Shown piece after piece: positions 1-13,454 of a DNA stretch of 64,000 nt. Below the pieces are notes generated by a model. The model was not told the DNA's origin and searched no databases. It worked only from the letters and a program-made list of their open reading frames with translations. The stretch covers positions 147,946,308-148,010,307 of the forward strand of contig NC_135717.1 of assembly GCF_964656455.1 (NCBI RefSeq), in the 5' to 3' direction. This DNA is from Halichoerus grypus. Its lineage: Eukaryota; Chordata; Mammalia; Carnivora; Phocidae. Made by a program: the position numbers and the translations under genes. Within the stretch, counting starts at the first letter, position 1. Each line of letters starts with the position of its first letter.

Positions 1-206
1 ACGTATAAACTTAGAATTTTTGTATTCTTTTATGTTATAAAAGGTACTTATTTCCCACTTACTTAAGAAAAATCCAAAAAGGAGTTTTCTTAATGTTGAA
101 TTAATTCAAGAAGCATTTTCTCAGTCTTTTAGAAAAAATTAAAAGTTTCATATTAATACTATGCTCATAATGCTTAGCATTTTCTATTATTTAATAATAT
201 TCTCAC

Positions 207-371
207 CTTTAAATTTGCTTTTGCCAACTGCTGAGAATAACTGATTGCCTCCTTCCGAGATTCCCTGAGCTCCTGTCTTAATTCTTCATTCCTTCCAGTA
301 AGTTGATCAACTTGGGCTTTCAAATGCAGATTGGCATCAAAGATTCCTTCTGCATTCTTTGATTCTATAGC
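207..371 (-). CDS. CEP290: CEP290 exon 21 (codons 975-1029)
   Basis: 165 nt, phase 0 at both ends, between TATTAG|GCTATA and TTAAAG|GTGAGA. It reads [20 protein letters not shown] and ends [11 protein letters not shown]. Last CEP290 exon in the window; it falls near the CC2D2A-binding region of the human protein (family knowledge). The remaining exons lie to the left. Confidence 0.95.
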
Positions 372-3300
372 CTAATATATTTAGATTATATTGAAAAAAT
401 GTGAAGCAAAATACTAAAATCATAGTAAAAAAAAAAACTACCTTTTAAATAAAATTCACATTTAGGCATTTTACTCTTCCACTGACAGGCATAATAACAA
501 AATATGCCAAAACCATTTCTTATTTATGAATCTAAATTTATAAAACTCTAGATTAACTTACATGAGTATTACCAAGCGTAGTAATTACCTCATTATAATA
601 TTTAACAAACATTTAGCTAATTTTAGTAGACTGATAGACTAGAAAAACAACTGAAAGGAAGTAAGACTAGGGTTCAAATCTTAACCAATCTCTTACTAGC
701 TCAGCAAGTGACTTAAATTCTTTAAACCTTAGTTTCCTTATCCCTAAAGAAGAGGAAATAATGTTACATCTGTCCACTTTACAAAGTTTTTATACAGTCA
801 AAATGAGAATTTATATGCAGATACTTTGAAACTATTCAGCATCCATATTTAAAGCATGATCAAAGGAACGAAATAGTTACTACATTTAATTAAGTGAATT
901 TTCCATTGCTTCCTCTCTACACAGTTGAAGCATATATGACAAAAAGGCAAAGTATGGTAACAAACTACTACCCAAAAGGGCTGGATAAGCAAAAATAGCA
1001 TGTCAAATAGTAAAATATTATCAAAAAGGCTTCATTGGTCCTAATTCTCTAACAATGGCATACATAAATATACATAAACCCCGGTACACATCGACATAGT
1101 ACATACATATAAATATATTTGCATTTTAAAGAAACTATATATAACAAAACTGCTAACTGCGAAGTAAAGAAAGCTTCAGAAAAGAAGGAAAAGACAAAGA
1201 AGGTTAGTGATCCAGAGTTTAACTTGAGGCAGAAGTTTTATAAATGTAAGCTTTTACCCCCAAGAGACCGGGGCAGGGATCATATGGAATAATAAATTAT
1301 ACTAATTCAAAGGGGATACCAGGAAGACAGAAGTAAGTAGAAGGAGGTACTGTGACAGACATCAAGGTAGCCTAGTTAGCTGTCTTGCTGAGAAACAGGA
1401 CCATGTTGCCTATATGGTCTTTTATTAAAATGAGATTAAACGGTGATTAGAGGTACTGAAAAATAACCTGTGGCAACAGAAAATGAAATGAAGTACATAA
1501 TCTAGAAATATCTGATCTAAAGTGTCACTGATTCTGAAGATTTCTTACAGCAGGCATTGTTAGGTCATTTGTGAGTTACAGACAGGGCATATCAATCAGA
1601 AAAAAGAATGACAACCCAGGATAGAAGCAGATGAAATCTCTGGAAGCAGTGGTCCTGGCAAGACCAGAAGCTGTCAACTGAAATAGAAGAAGTCAGAATT
1701 TCCTGTGCTATCCATTCTGTTTGTATTTGGTCACTAAGTGGAGTTTCCCTTGGAAAATAGTTTGATTTAGACACAGTATCAGTAGTAGGTAGCATCACAG
1801 ATGAAAGATGTTCACAGAAAAAGCATAAAGAATCATTTTAGACATTCAAAGAGCAGAGGCGAACAAAGTCACCAACAGGAGAAGGAACATAAAAATGAGT
1901 AACATATAAAGAGAATTAAATGGTTCTCATAAATTTTGTCAAATGATCTTCTTGCCTCAGGAAGTTTTGAACATACCAGTATCTCTCTCCCTCTCTACTA
2001 ACAATACAGTGCTGCTAAGAACGAGTGTTCAACTATTGACTAATTCACCATAAAAAAAGCAATTCAACAAATATTTTCCTGGGAAGCACAAATTTGGGAA
2101 GCAATAATATATGCTAAGTATGTTCAGATTTTGTAAACAATATATTTAAATATTAAGAATTTAAAATGTATATTTTATTCAAGTTTATGTAACACTCATT
2201 AATACTGTAGAACTCTCAAATCTCTATATAGTAAATATAAATATACTATTATTTTTCCTGTAGCAATGCTTAAGCATTGAAATATTTAAAATACTCTTAC
2301 TATATCCTATTACACTTCTAGGTTTGTGACATAAGGTCCTACCAGACTACCTTCTACACTTAACAAGTGAATATAAAAAACAACTATTTGAAGGTTCTAG
2401 AAAATAAACAAAAGCAAGTAGATTTTGGAGAGGACTTAAAACTTGGAAGACAGAACCAAGTGAATTTTGCATGTGTGTGTGTGTGTGGGCGGGGGGGAGC
2501 GTGGGGAAGGGACAGGCTATAGTTGTAGTGACCTGTCATCTTTCTGGCCAAGAAAACCACAGATAGAGCCCAAAGTCTCAGGAAAGTAAGATAGGAATTC
2601 CAGAAAGAAAATAACCAGCAAAAGGGAACTCCAAATTCTGTTAAAAACTCTGCCAGGCTGACCTTTGAAATGGAAGAATGGAGATGATAGAAGAAAATAT
2701 CAGTGATCTTAAAAATAGATAAATAGCAATTATCCAATCAGGAGGAGAAAAGATAAAAAAAATTAGGGAGAAAAAATGAAAAGAGCCTCAAAAACCTGTG
2801 TGACAACATCAAAAGGTCTAACACGTGTCTCTGGAGTCCCAGAGACAATGGGACAAAAAAAATAATTGAAGAATTAAAGTGGAAAACTTTCCAGTTGTAG
2901 TGAAAAGTAAACACATTCAAGAAGCTCAGCAAACCCCAAACGACATACACATACACACATACAAATATATGAATGCACACTCTTACCTAGACACACACCA
3001 GCGCACATTATAGTGAAACTGGTGAAAACCAAGTAACAGAGGAAGTTTTGAAAGCAGCCTGAGAAATCGACATGTAACAAACAGGGGAACAATGACTCAA
3101 ATGACTATAAATGTCTCATCAGAAACAATGAAGACCAGAGAACAATTGAACAACATCTTTAAAGTATAAAACAACAAAACAAAACCAATGTGAAAAAAAC
3201 TTACGTTAACTAGTCTTTCAAGACTAGGGATGATTAGAGATGTTTCTCCTCCTTTAACATCAGGATCTTTCTGCATTTCCTTTATAGCTTGCAATATTTC

Positions 3301-6300
3301 TTTCATACCTTCTTCCAGCTGGTTATTTTCTTCAGCTAATTCTTTTACTAAAATGACATATTTTTCTCATTCAGTGAATACCTTCTTCACAATTTACACT
3401 ATTCTATACACATAACAAATATTTCACATATAGAAAAAATACCCATTTGGGAAATGCCAAAGTAAATAAATGTACAAAAAAATTCACCTATAAATCCAAT
3501 GTGTGAATAGCTGTATTAAATGATATACCTGTTTAAATCATGTGCATATATATGTTTCATTGTTGAAAGAAATCATAAAGATACTTTGTCTTCACTTCTT
3601 TAAACATCTTTTAAATTTGTTTTTAACTTCACTTTCATTAGACAACAAAAAAGAAAAACTGACTTATTTATCACCACAAAAAATTCACATTAATAACTTT
3701 GACAATGAATATAGCAAGGCAAACCAAATAGATGAATGAGAGACACTGAAGTCTATGTATTGTGGAGGTAATTAAAGTTAAAACAGACTAGAAAACAAGA
3801 ATGTGTTAAAGTCCTTTTAGCTCCATGATTTTCAGTATAGGATAAATAAGTACAGAAAAATAAGAAATAATAGTAACTTACATTTATTCTGAAATTTGGT
3901 TATTATTGTTCTACCTCTTTCTAAATCTCTTTCCTTTTCAATTAGTTCTTTTGAAAGAAATTCATTCTGTACAGAACATAAAGAATAAAATTGATTTTTT
4001 AAACAAAATATCACTATCGTTTACAGTTTTCAAGTTAAAAAATTTTGACCAATTGAGGTGTAACACATCAGAGACAAGCTATAGAAATACAACAGTAGTA
4101 ATAAAAATAAAACCCAAAAGGTAAAACAGCTGGTGGTCTTCCTCCCACTTTCTCCCTTTCCCCACCCCACAGCAAAAGACAAAGAAATATAATTGAAAGA
4201 TTTTGTCTTTAGTTCCACAATTATCTCTTTTAATAGTCTGCCTTTATACTACCTGTTCTGCCTGGCTTCTATGACGTTCAAGCTCTATTTCTGCATTTCT
4301 ATTCTGTGCTTCCTTGACCAATAAATCCTGTGCTATGACTTCATTCTAAAGGAATAATTAATAAATTAGGCAAGTCAATGATTTCATATCAAACTTACTG
4401 CATTTTTAAATTTTTAAAAAATAGAATATGTATAAATTAGTGTTATGTGCAAGCATAAAAAAATTCTTACTACAATGATTACTCAGAGAACTTTGTTAGA
4501 GAAGTCACAAAAAAAAGTTAATAAAAAAGTGATCTCAGTAATGTAATCTGGAGGAAAGCTCACCTGAGATCTAAGAAATACTAGTTCTCTCCGTAGCTGT
4601 TCTATAAGATTTTCAAGTGGATCTATTTGAGATGATTTTGATTGTGTAGTAATAGGCACATGGTCCAGAAGATTAACATCAAGTTTACTTTTCAAAATCT
4701 CTGTCTGTAAAGGCACTTCACTCTTTCTTACATCTTCTTTCAAATTGATATCAGCATATTTTATCTGGTTATGAACCTGTTCATCTTCTGATGTTGCTAC
4801 TTGTGATTCACCCATGTCAGCTCTATTATCATGAATTTGTTCACAAAATATTGCAGATTTTTGCCTAAGTGATAACTTCTGCATTAAGTCTGAAGCTGTT
4901 GATAAGGCCTGTAAAGATGAACTGCTTTTCTGTATGAAACTAGTCTTCTCAAGTGCCTGACAGCTTCTTGACACCTTCTTCATAGAGTGGTCAGAAAGAG
5001 AGTATAAGTAGTCATCTATTTCTTCATGGCTCTCCCTACTAAAGCTATTGACTAACGATTCTAGATTTCTTAAAGATTGTAGACATGGTGCTTTAAAAAT
5101 CTCCTTTATCGTAATAGTTTCTGGAGGTGAATTATTATCTTTTACTTGTATAGATGAAGAATGTTTAGTTAGAGAGACAAAAGGATCCACTGCACTTTCT
5201 ACACTATGTTGAATTTCAGGTAACATTCTTGGTAATGATCCTACGGTGACATTCTCCTCTGGTTCATTCTGATATAACTGTGGAAAACCAAATGATGGTC
5301 TCCTATGCGGCAACTCTATTTTATCTGAACTCGTAATCTGTATTTAGAGTAAATAAGGTCTCATTAATCAATATTTGGATCAACAGGTTATTTAAACAAA
5401 AAAGTTATTTAACAATTATAAAAAGAAGCAATGTCCAAAATGAGGTAACAGGTGAAGAAATGAAAGTACTAATAATAACATTTTTCTTCTATTCTCTTTG
5501 CCATAACAATACTGTTTACCTTAGATTGAGCTTCACTCATATTTTTGAGGCTTGCAAAATCGAATTTCCTTTCTCCTATTCTATTTTCTTGAGAAAAGTT
5601 TTCAGTTAGGTTCAGGTCCTCAACAGTTAATCCTACATAAAAAAGAATTAACAAATTAGAAACATGAAATAACTCTCTTATTACTCTAATTCTTAAAAAG
5701 TAAAATCAAGATTTTTTTTAAAGATTTTATTTATTTATTTGTCAGAGAGACAGAGAGCACAAGCAGGGGGAGCGGCAGGCAGATGAAGAAGCAGGCTTCC
5801 TGCTCAGGAAGCCCGATGCCCAGGACCCTGGGTTCATGACCTGAGCTGAAGGCAGCTGCTTAACCGACTGAGCCACCCAAGAGTACCAGTAAAATCAAGT
5901 TTTAATTCAAACAAAAGGTAGAATATTTCCAAAATCCTTGATCCACATGTAGCCTATATAACCTTCTGATTTAGCTCACTTTTAATATTAATGAGAAACT
6001 AATATGACTTTTATCTTCTCTATCATTCTTTACACATTCTATATTAAAGTATTAATAATTACTGAAATAGTTTAGAGACATATAAAATAGACAAGAATCA
6101 TGAATGAGTAAACTGGTTAATACACTAATAAATTATGAAGTTTGCCATCCTAGAAATTTTTTGATATAGAGACCATGATGATAAAAAAGCAAAATAAACA
6201 AACCAAAAACAAACCAAAACAAAACAACAAACAAAAAACCCTCTATTATTCAAATACTTGTGGACTTGGGTGAAGTTAAAAAAAATTCCTTCGCTATGGT

Positions 6301-9300
6301 CTTCTTAGAAAAAGGCACTACAATTGCTATTATAAAACTTAACCAACTGTTCTCTTGATATCAAATAAGATAAACAAAAAAGTTAATTTTTATTCAATAA
6401 AACATTACTTTCACTTAATAAGGAATAATGTACAAAGAAAGTTTTCAATGTACTGCTCTTAAGGAAGATATTAACAGCAACAAATATTAATATAGAAATT
6501 ACTAAATATTATCATTATTGATCACAACATATCGGGATTGTGTGGGAATTAATAGACTATACGGTAAAGTTTTCAAAAGTTGATGATTCTGAAGTTTTGT
6601 TCAATTATTTTATTGTGCTTTTTCTGTTTTTACCTGTTTCAGATTTAGGACAGAAACCAATGATACTTAAATATTCTTCATCAGGCCATTATTTCATTTA
6701 TTAAACTTGCAGCAGAACCATGATAATATATGAAGATACAGAAAATTTCAGCTCCAGACAATTCATTTTCCAATGATTCTTTAAAGGATTTGGAATAACT
6801 GCATATACCTGAAGTTGCAGCTCTTTTTCCTCTTTCTTGAGCCATTTGGCGAATTTTTTTTTTCAGATCGAGTCGTTCTTCCTCTAGACTTTCAATCTAT
6901 AAAGCACAAATTATTAGTATTTCTTTTGGTTCAACCAGAAAATAACTAATTAACTATCATACTTGCCTCTTTCAAAAGAATCTGGTTTTCAGCTCTGTAT
7001 TGCTGCTGTTTTAAGCTTTTGCTATTTCTAAATTCAGTTAAATCAATCATTGTCTTCGGTTCAAGGCCTAAAATAGAAAGCAGTATAATTAAAAACTTAC
7101 CAACATTCAAATGAGCTATAAAAACTTCATATCGCAATTGGTTATCATCAAGCAAATGGCTACAATTTATTTAACCAGCATCACTGAAGAATGCGATACT
7201 TTTGTGCAAGAATTTCCAGATATTTGAACTATAACCTTACAAGTCAACATTTTATCACAATTTTTAATAGAAATTCTGACAAAATATATCAGGATCTGTC
7301 TTCTTCTCCATGTTAGATTGTCATGAAAGTACTAGAATGTATTAATTCAAAATAGAAGCTGTAGAATAAAACAGACTTGCGCTCAATTCCCACTTTCAAT
7401 TATTAACTAAGCTGTAGGACTAATACTGCATTTCTTTCTTTCTTTCTTTTCTTTTCTTTTTTTTTTTGGTTTGTTGTCAAGGGTTTAAAAAATTAACCTA
7501 TATAAGGTACTTAGTCCAATGCCTGGCACATAGTAGTCATTACTAATATCAATATCAATTATATTATCACATGAGTCTGATGCCTCCATTGTTCCTGTCT
7601 CCTAACTTCCTATTACTAAGTAGATATGAAGATTGTCTTAAGCAAGTGTAAAACAAGATTTAGAGGCTTTAAAATACAGAAGGGGCACCTGGGTGCTCAG
7701 TCAGTTAAGCATCTGCCTTCAGTTCAAGTCATGATCTCAGGGTCTTGGGATCGAGCCCCAAGTTGGACTTGCTGCTCAGCGGGGAGTCTGCTTCTCCCTC
7801 TGCCCCACCCACTGCTGGTGTACTCTCGATCCCTCTCTATCTCTCAAATAAATAAATAACATTTTTTAAAATAAAATAAAATACAGAAAATCTGGTGTTT
7901 GTGACAGCTATCTAATTGGCTCGGTCATCTTTAGCAACTTCCGGTTTGAAGTCAGCTGTGATCCAGTAGGTCAAGTTGATCAGAAGGCTAACTTGGGGTA
8001 CTGGCATGATTCTGAGTCCTACTTAGATACATTTTCATAAATAAATCCTCTTCATAAAATATTTATTTTTCCTTCCTCTAGAGAATAGTTTTCACAGATG
8101 ATCATTTTAGCTCTAAGAAAGCATTAACAGGTATTTACCAAGTATAATGAAATCAGTATTTAGATTTTTATTTTCACTTCAAAGTAGCAATTTAGATTAG
8201 ACTGTCATAATTTAACATTCAAACGAGTAATACTAAATGAATTATTTCTTGAAATCAATATATAAACTCTCAAGCTATATTTACTAATTACTTCTTAGAA
8301 TCAATAGTAACGTTAAAATACTCAACCAAAGTTAAATTTAAGCAGCATAAATCATAAAAGTACTTAACCAGTACTTCTAAATGTCCTCATGAATTCATCT
8401 GAACGAGAGTATTTTGCAAACCAAATGGGTCATACAGACCCTCCTTTGTTGAGAAAAAGAAAGGGGGGAGTTAACTTCTAATATGTGGTATTAGTTTAGC
8501 AGACTTTCAGTTTTTAAACAAGCAATTATTACTTGAAGAGATGCCAGACTGAATAGAGCAGTGCTCCAGGACAGCCCACCCACCATCCCAACCCCATTAA
8601 ATCCGTAGTCCCACTTGAATCAGAGCAGCAGCAGTTTTGTTTTAAATATTTTTATAGAAGGGTTTATATGGGGGGGGGAAGCACATTCAACTATTTAAAA
8701 ATAATATTACACAAAAAGAAAAATAAGAAATGACTCGACATTTAGGATTGATCAAACTATGGATCTTAAAAGATGACTTACCCACACGCTCCCTAAGTGC
8801 CTCATTTTCATCAAGGAAATCATTGATCTTCAACTCAAGTTTATTGATTTCCTTTGTTAATACTTCAATCTCTCGATCTCTTATTTTAATTTGGTTTTTA
8901 CAATTCTTTATTTCAATAACAGCGTCTTCTAATCCATATATTCCCTGAAAAATATCCAATCTAGTTTAAGTATAATGTGGTTTATTTGAAAAATTATCAA
9001 ATTTATGAATTTATTTTCTTATTAAGTCTGAGGGGAAGTACACATATATGTAAGATTTGTATCATGAAACTGTGCTTTTTATTGTGCTTTTAAAAAACAA
9101 ATCCAGTAATATGATGGAAAATGGAACAGCTGAAACTTCCCAGTATAGCATCCTAATGACAAAGTGACTCAGAGAATGACATATAAAACATTTAACAAGG
9201 GGAGACTGGGTCGCTCAGTCAGTTAAGCATCCGACTCTTGGTTTCGGCTCAGGTCTGATCTGAGGGTTGTGAGATTGAGCCCCGAGGTGAGTTCCATGCT

Positions 9301-12300
9301 GGGTGTGGAGCCTGCTTAAGATTCTCTCTCTCTCTCTCTCTCTCTCTCCCCACCACCACCCTGCTCATGCTCGCTCTCTCTTAAAATAAATAAATTTATT
9401 AATAAAATAAAACTAAAATTAGTGAATGTTGACTGCATATAAGACCATGCTAGATGATTCAGGGGATATGAAGATAAATCAGATGTTCATACTGTCTCTA
9501 GGGAGCTTCTTACCCACCCCCCTCAAAAAACAAACAAAAAAACATTTAACAAAATATAGGAAAGGAATAATAAGAGTGAATCAGTGATACCATTAGAATA
9601 TATAAGTCATTAGTTACTTGACTTAGTGGCAATCAGATTTAAAAACACAAAAAGTACAAAGTAAGTACTGGGTGTTGGCACAGCAGGCAGCAAAACTGTC
9701 CCTGAAATAACTTCTGGCAAATAAACCAGCGGTGTCACATCTATAATGGTGGCATAATGACACCGATTACAAAGAAACTAAACTTGCTGTCTCACCAAAG
9801 CTGATTATCTGGGGCAAAATGCTTTGATCAAATGGCTAGAAAACAGTTCTCTGGCTGAAAAGTAAGTGCTGATCAAAAGTTTGAATAGGGCAGTACAAAC
9901 CAACCAAGATAACCTTTATCATAAAACACTTGTGGAATGTTTTTGAAGGTACACAGTAAATGGCACGGAACAGTGTGAGTGGCAAGAATAATCTAAGCTC
10001 CTTGATTGGCAAGATAAAAATACATACCGATTCATAATCTTTTAATCGCTTTAGAGTCTCAACTAGTTCTTTATCCTTTTCCCTAGCATCAGCCTCAGCC
10101 AGTTCAGCTGTTCTCTCAGCCTCTTTAGTTTTCTCTTCTAACATTTGAACCTTAGACTGAATTTTCATATAATGAGTCTGCTGGGAAAGAGTTGAAGCAC
10201 CTACAGAGTAAAAAAAAAAAAAAAAAAAAAAAATCATGAATTTATTGAATTGATTACTTATTCCTTTAACTCCCTGATTTCAATCCAATACGGGAAGCAG
10301 GAAAAGTGGTATGTCACTAAAAAAGTCCCTTTATTATTATAATTTTATATTTAAAAAATAAAATTTGTTTTCATTTTATTAATAGGACAAGCTTAAAAAG
10401 TTCAATAAAATCTTAGCTGAATGGTTACAGATTATATAAGATTGCAAAACACTGCTTTACAAAGAATGATCATTGTGGCAAAAACTACTAGCTATCTGTT
10501 CCTAATGTTCAACCTTTGTCCACTGTAAGAGAAGAATGCAATTTTGGTTGGACACATGGCCATATGAAATAAAGACTAAATTTCCAGTTAAACCCCAGCA
10601 GCTAGGTGTGGTCATGTGACCAATGGTATATAAGCAGACAAGCCATGTGTGTATTTCAGGAAATGTTTTTAAAGAGGAGGAGTGAATCTTTTCTCTTTCT
10701 TCCTTCCTGCTAGCTGGAATACAGATATTAAGTCTGGAACTCAAACACTGAGAACATGAATTGGGTACTACATGTTGAGATAGACAGCGCAGCAAGTTAC
10801 AGGATGCCTGATACCCGATATTTGTGCAGGTATCACACCCAACCCCAAACTAGTCACCTCAACTTTGTTTGTATCATGGAAAAATACATTTCTATCCTGT
10901 TTAAATCACTGTTACATTTGATTTTTTCTGTTGCTTGCAGCTAAACTTAATAGCTAAAAAATCTCTACTTATATTTTCTTAACAAACTGTTGCTAGACCA
11001 AAATATAACATTCCCATTATTGACACAAATCATTCTTATCCACCAAAAGTGTTCACTAATTTATAGAGTATGTATTAACATATAGGCATTGGACTAGTGT
11101 GGGAAAGCATGCATGTTTACAAGAAATGGGCCGTGTTCTCTGGAGTGAAAAGCCTAGATGGAGAATGTGAGAGGCTGAGCTGTCCCTAGTGTCTATTCTT
11201 GCTTCTTCCACGTGGCCCGCCACAGTATATTTACTTGCCTATCCTTCAGTGTGTACTATTTGCCTCTTGCCCCACCTCCTCTATCCTGCTGTTTGGGATG
11301 TGGACGTGAAGGTAAAGCTCCACTTTGGACAAGACAGATGAGGGCAACACACCGGATTGCCTAATTCTACACCATCACACAGGTGAGAAAAAGAAACTTC
11401 TATCTTGATTTTGCCACTATTTTTCAGATCTTTAGTTCTGATAGCTAAACCTAATCCTAACCAATGAAAGGAAAACACCATTAGCTGTCATATTTACAAG
11501 TTAACTTCAAGTATAGAGTATATTCTAGTACCCACACTTCTGTGGACTTTAGGGGTCATATGACTATGGACTGACTGAAATGTCATTAGACAAGACCTCT
11601 TTCTTATCTGATAGCAGAGATCAACTGTCACTTTTTCTCCTGGTGGCTGGAATATGTAAAGCCCATGGCATCAGTCACCCTTTTAAAGCAGTTTAAACCA
11701 CTGTCAAAGTATAAGTCTAATAAATACATAATACACACACATACAGAAATAAGTATAACAAGTGGGCCTTGTTGTTAGCTCAGCAATCATATTACATTTC
11801 CCTAGTCTGTTCACTCTTCCAGATGACCATTTTATACCTTCTCTTTTCTTCTTCTCTCTCCTCAAATTCTAACACATCTTCCCCTATCATTTCAGTTAAG
11901 AACATTCCTGAGAAAAGAGAAGCAATCAGCACAGAAGCTCTACCTGCTCTCACCATCAGGTCATCTCCAGAGTCACCTGCATCTGCGTCTACATGCTCCA
12001 CCTCCCTTCCTGTTACTATGGATGGATTCTTTGTGCTCCTAAGGCCGACTACCCCACTGGAACATTAGATCCCATCCCACTGCCTTCTCAAGGATATTGC
12101 TCCAGAAGTTCTCCCTCTCTCTCTCCTGCTTTATCAGTGCATCAATTTTCTTCTTTAATGGATCTTTCCTTTAACCTAGAAGCATGATTATTTCTTCCAT
12201 TTTAAAGAGAAAAACACTTTTCCTCATACCCCTTTCCCTTCAAGTTACTACTCCATTTTTCTCCTTCCCTTCACACAAACAGTCCTCAAAGGAGTCTCTA

Positions 12301-13421
12301 GATTGTCCTATGTCATCTCTATCCATTTTCTCTTAAACCAAAAGTGGCCACTGCTAAGTCCACTGGTTAATTTTCAATGCTTGTCTTGATTTATCAGCAG
12401 CATTGAATACAGCTCTGAACATGGTTGCTTATTCTCTTCCTTGATGACATTCCTCATGTGGTTTTCAGGACTCTACATGTTCCTGATTTTCCTCCCACCT
12501 AGAATCCTTTGGTTGCTCCTTTTCATCTCCCCAGCCTCTAAAGTCAAAGCATCCCTGGGCTCAATCTTCGCATTTTTCTTCTTAACATTTCTTCCTTTGA
12601 TGATCTCAGCCAGCCTCATGACTTCAACTACCATTTTTAGGCATATGGTTCCCAAATTTATATCTTTAGCCTCGACTGTTACCCTAAACCTCAGACTTCT
12701 ATATATACAAGTGCCTATTTAATACTTTCAGAAGTCTAATAAGCATCTCAAACTTAATATGTCCTGTTTAACTAAGTCCCTGATCATTTCTAAACCTGCT
12801 AGAAACACAGTCCTCCCCAGTGTTCAGAACAAAAGTCCTGATAACTCTCTCACATCCTACATCTGATCTGTTAGCAAACTGCACTTCTATCACCTTCCAA
12901 ATACATTCTGAACTGACTACAACTAATAACTCTACTGCTACCTCCATGCTCTAAGCTACCAGCACCTTCCCAGATTATTGCAACAGTCTCATAACAGGTT
13001 TGCCTGCTTCTGTCCTTACCACTCCTGTGATCTATTGCAGACACTGCCTAAGTCAAATTATTTCACTCCTGTCTTCAGAAACTTTCTTTGGTGCTTCTTC
13101 TCACTTAAAATAAAAGCCAGAGTCCTTATAGTGAACTGTTAAATCTCTATATGACATGGCCCCTGGTTACCTCTCTGATCTCATGGCCTACTACTGCCCC
13201 ATCTGCCCACCGTTCCAGCCACAAGGGCTTCTTTGTTGTTTTTCAACACACTCGGTATACTCCTACTTCAGTGCCTTTACACTTATTCCCACTGTTTAGG
13301 GACATCTGCACGGCTTACTACTTCACTTCCTGGAAGTGTTCAAGTACCTCCTCAATGCGGCTTTTGCCTCATTAACTAAATTATAACGGCACCTCCAACT
13401 ACCACCACCATTATTTCACTT

Positions 13422-13454
<33 letters not shown>

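Larger units (their letters stand above)
372..3204. other. CEP290 intron 20 (contents)
   Basis: AT-rich intron. It holds a MIR-like relic at about 655-800, a (TG)n run near 2467-2488, and an old L1 5'-region fragment at about 2510-3190 that reaches almost to the exon 20 donor. Nothing recognisable at 800-2450. Confidence 0.85.

Noticed and set aside
2738..3092. Minus-strand 72-80 codon ORFs in CEP290 intron 20
   Set aside because: Antisense of an old L1 fragment, hydrophobic chance frames, no splice sites in phase with exons 20 and 21.
11769..12722. Plus-strand ORFs of 93-99 codons in CEP290 intron 13
   Set aside because: They fall in L2-like pyrimidine-rich relic sequence with no splice or protein support.
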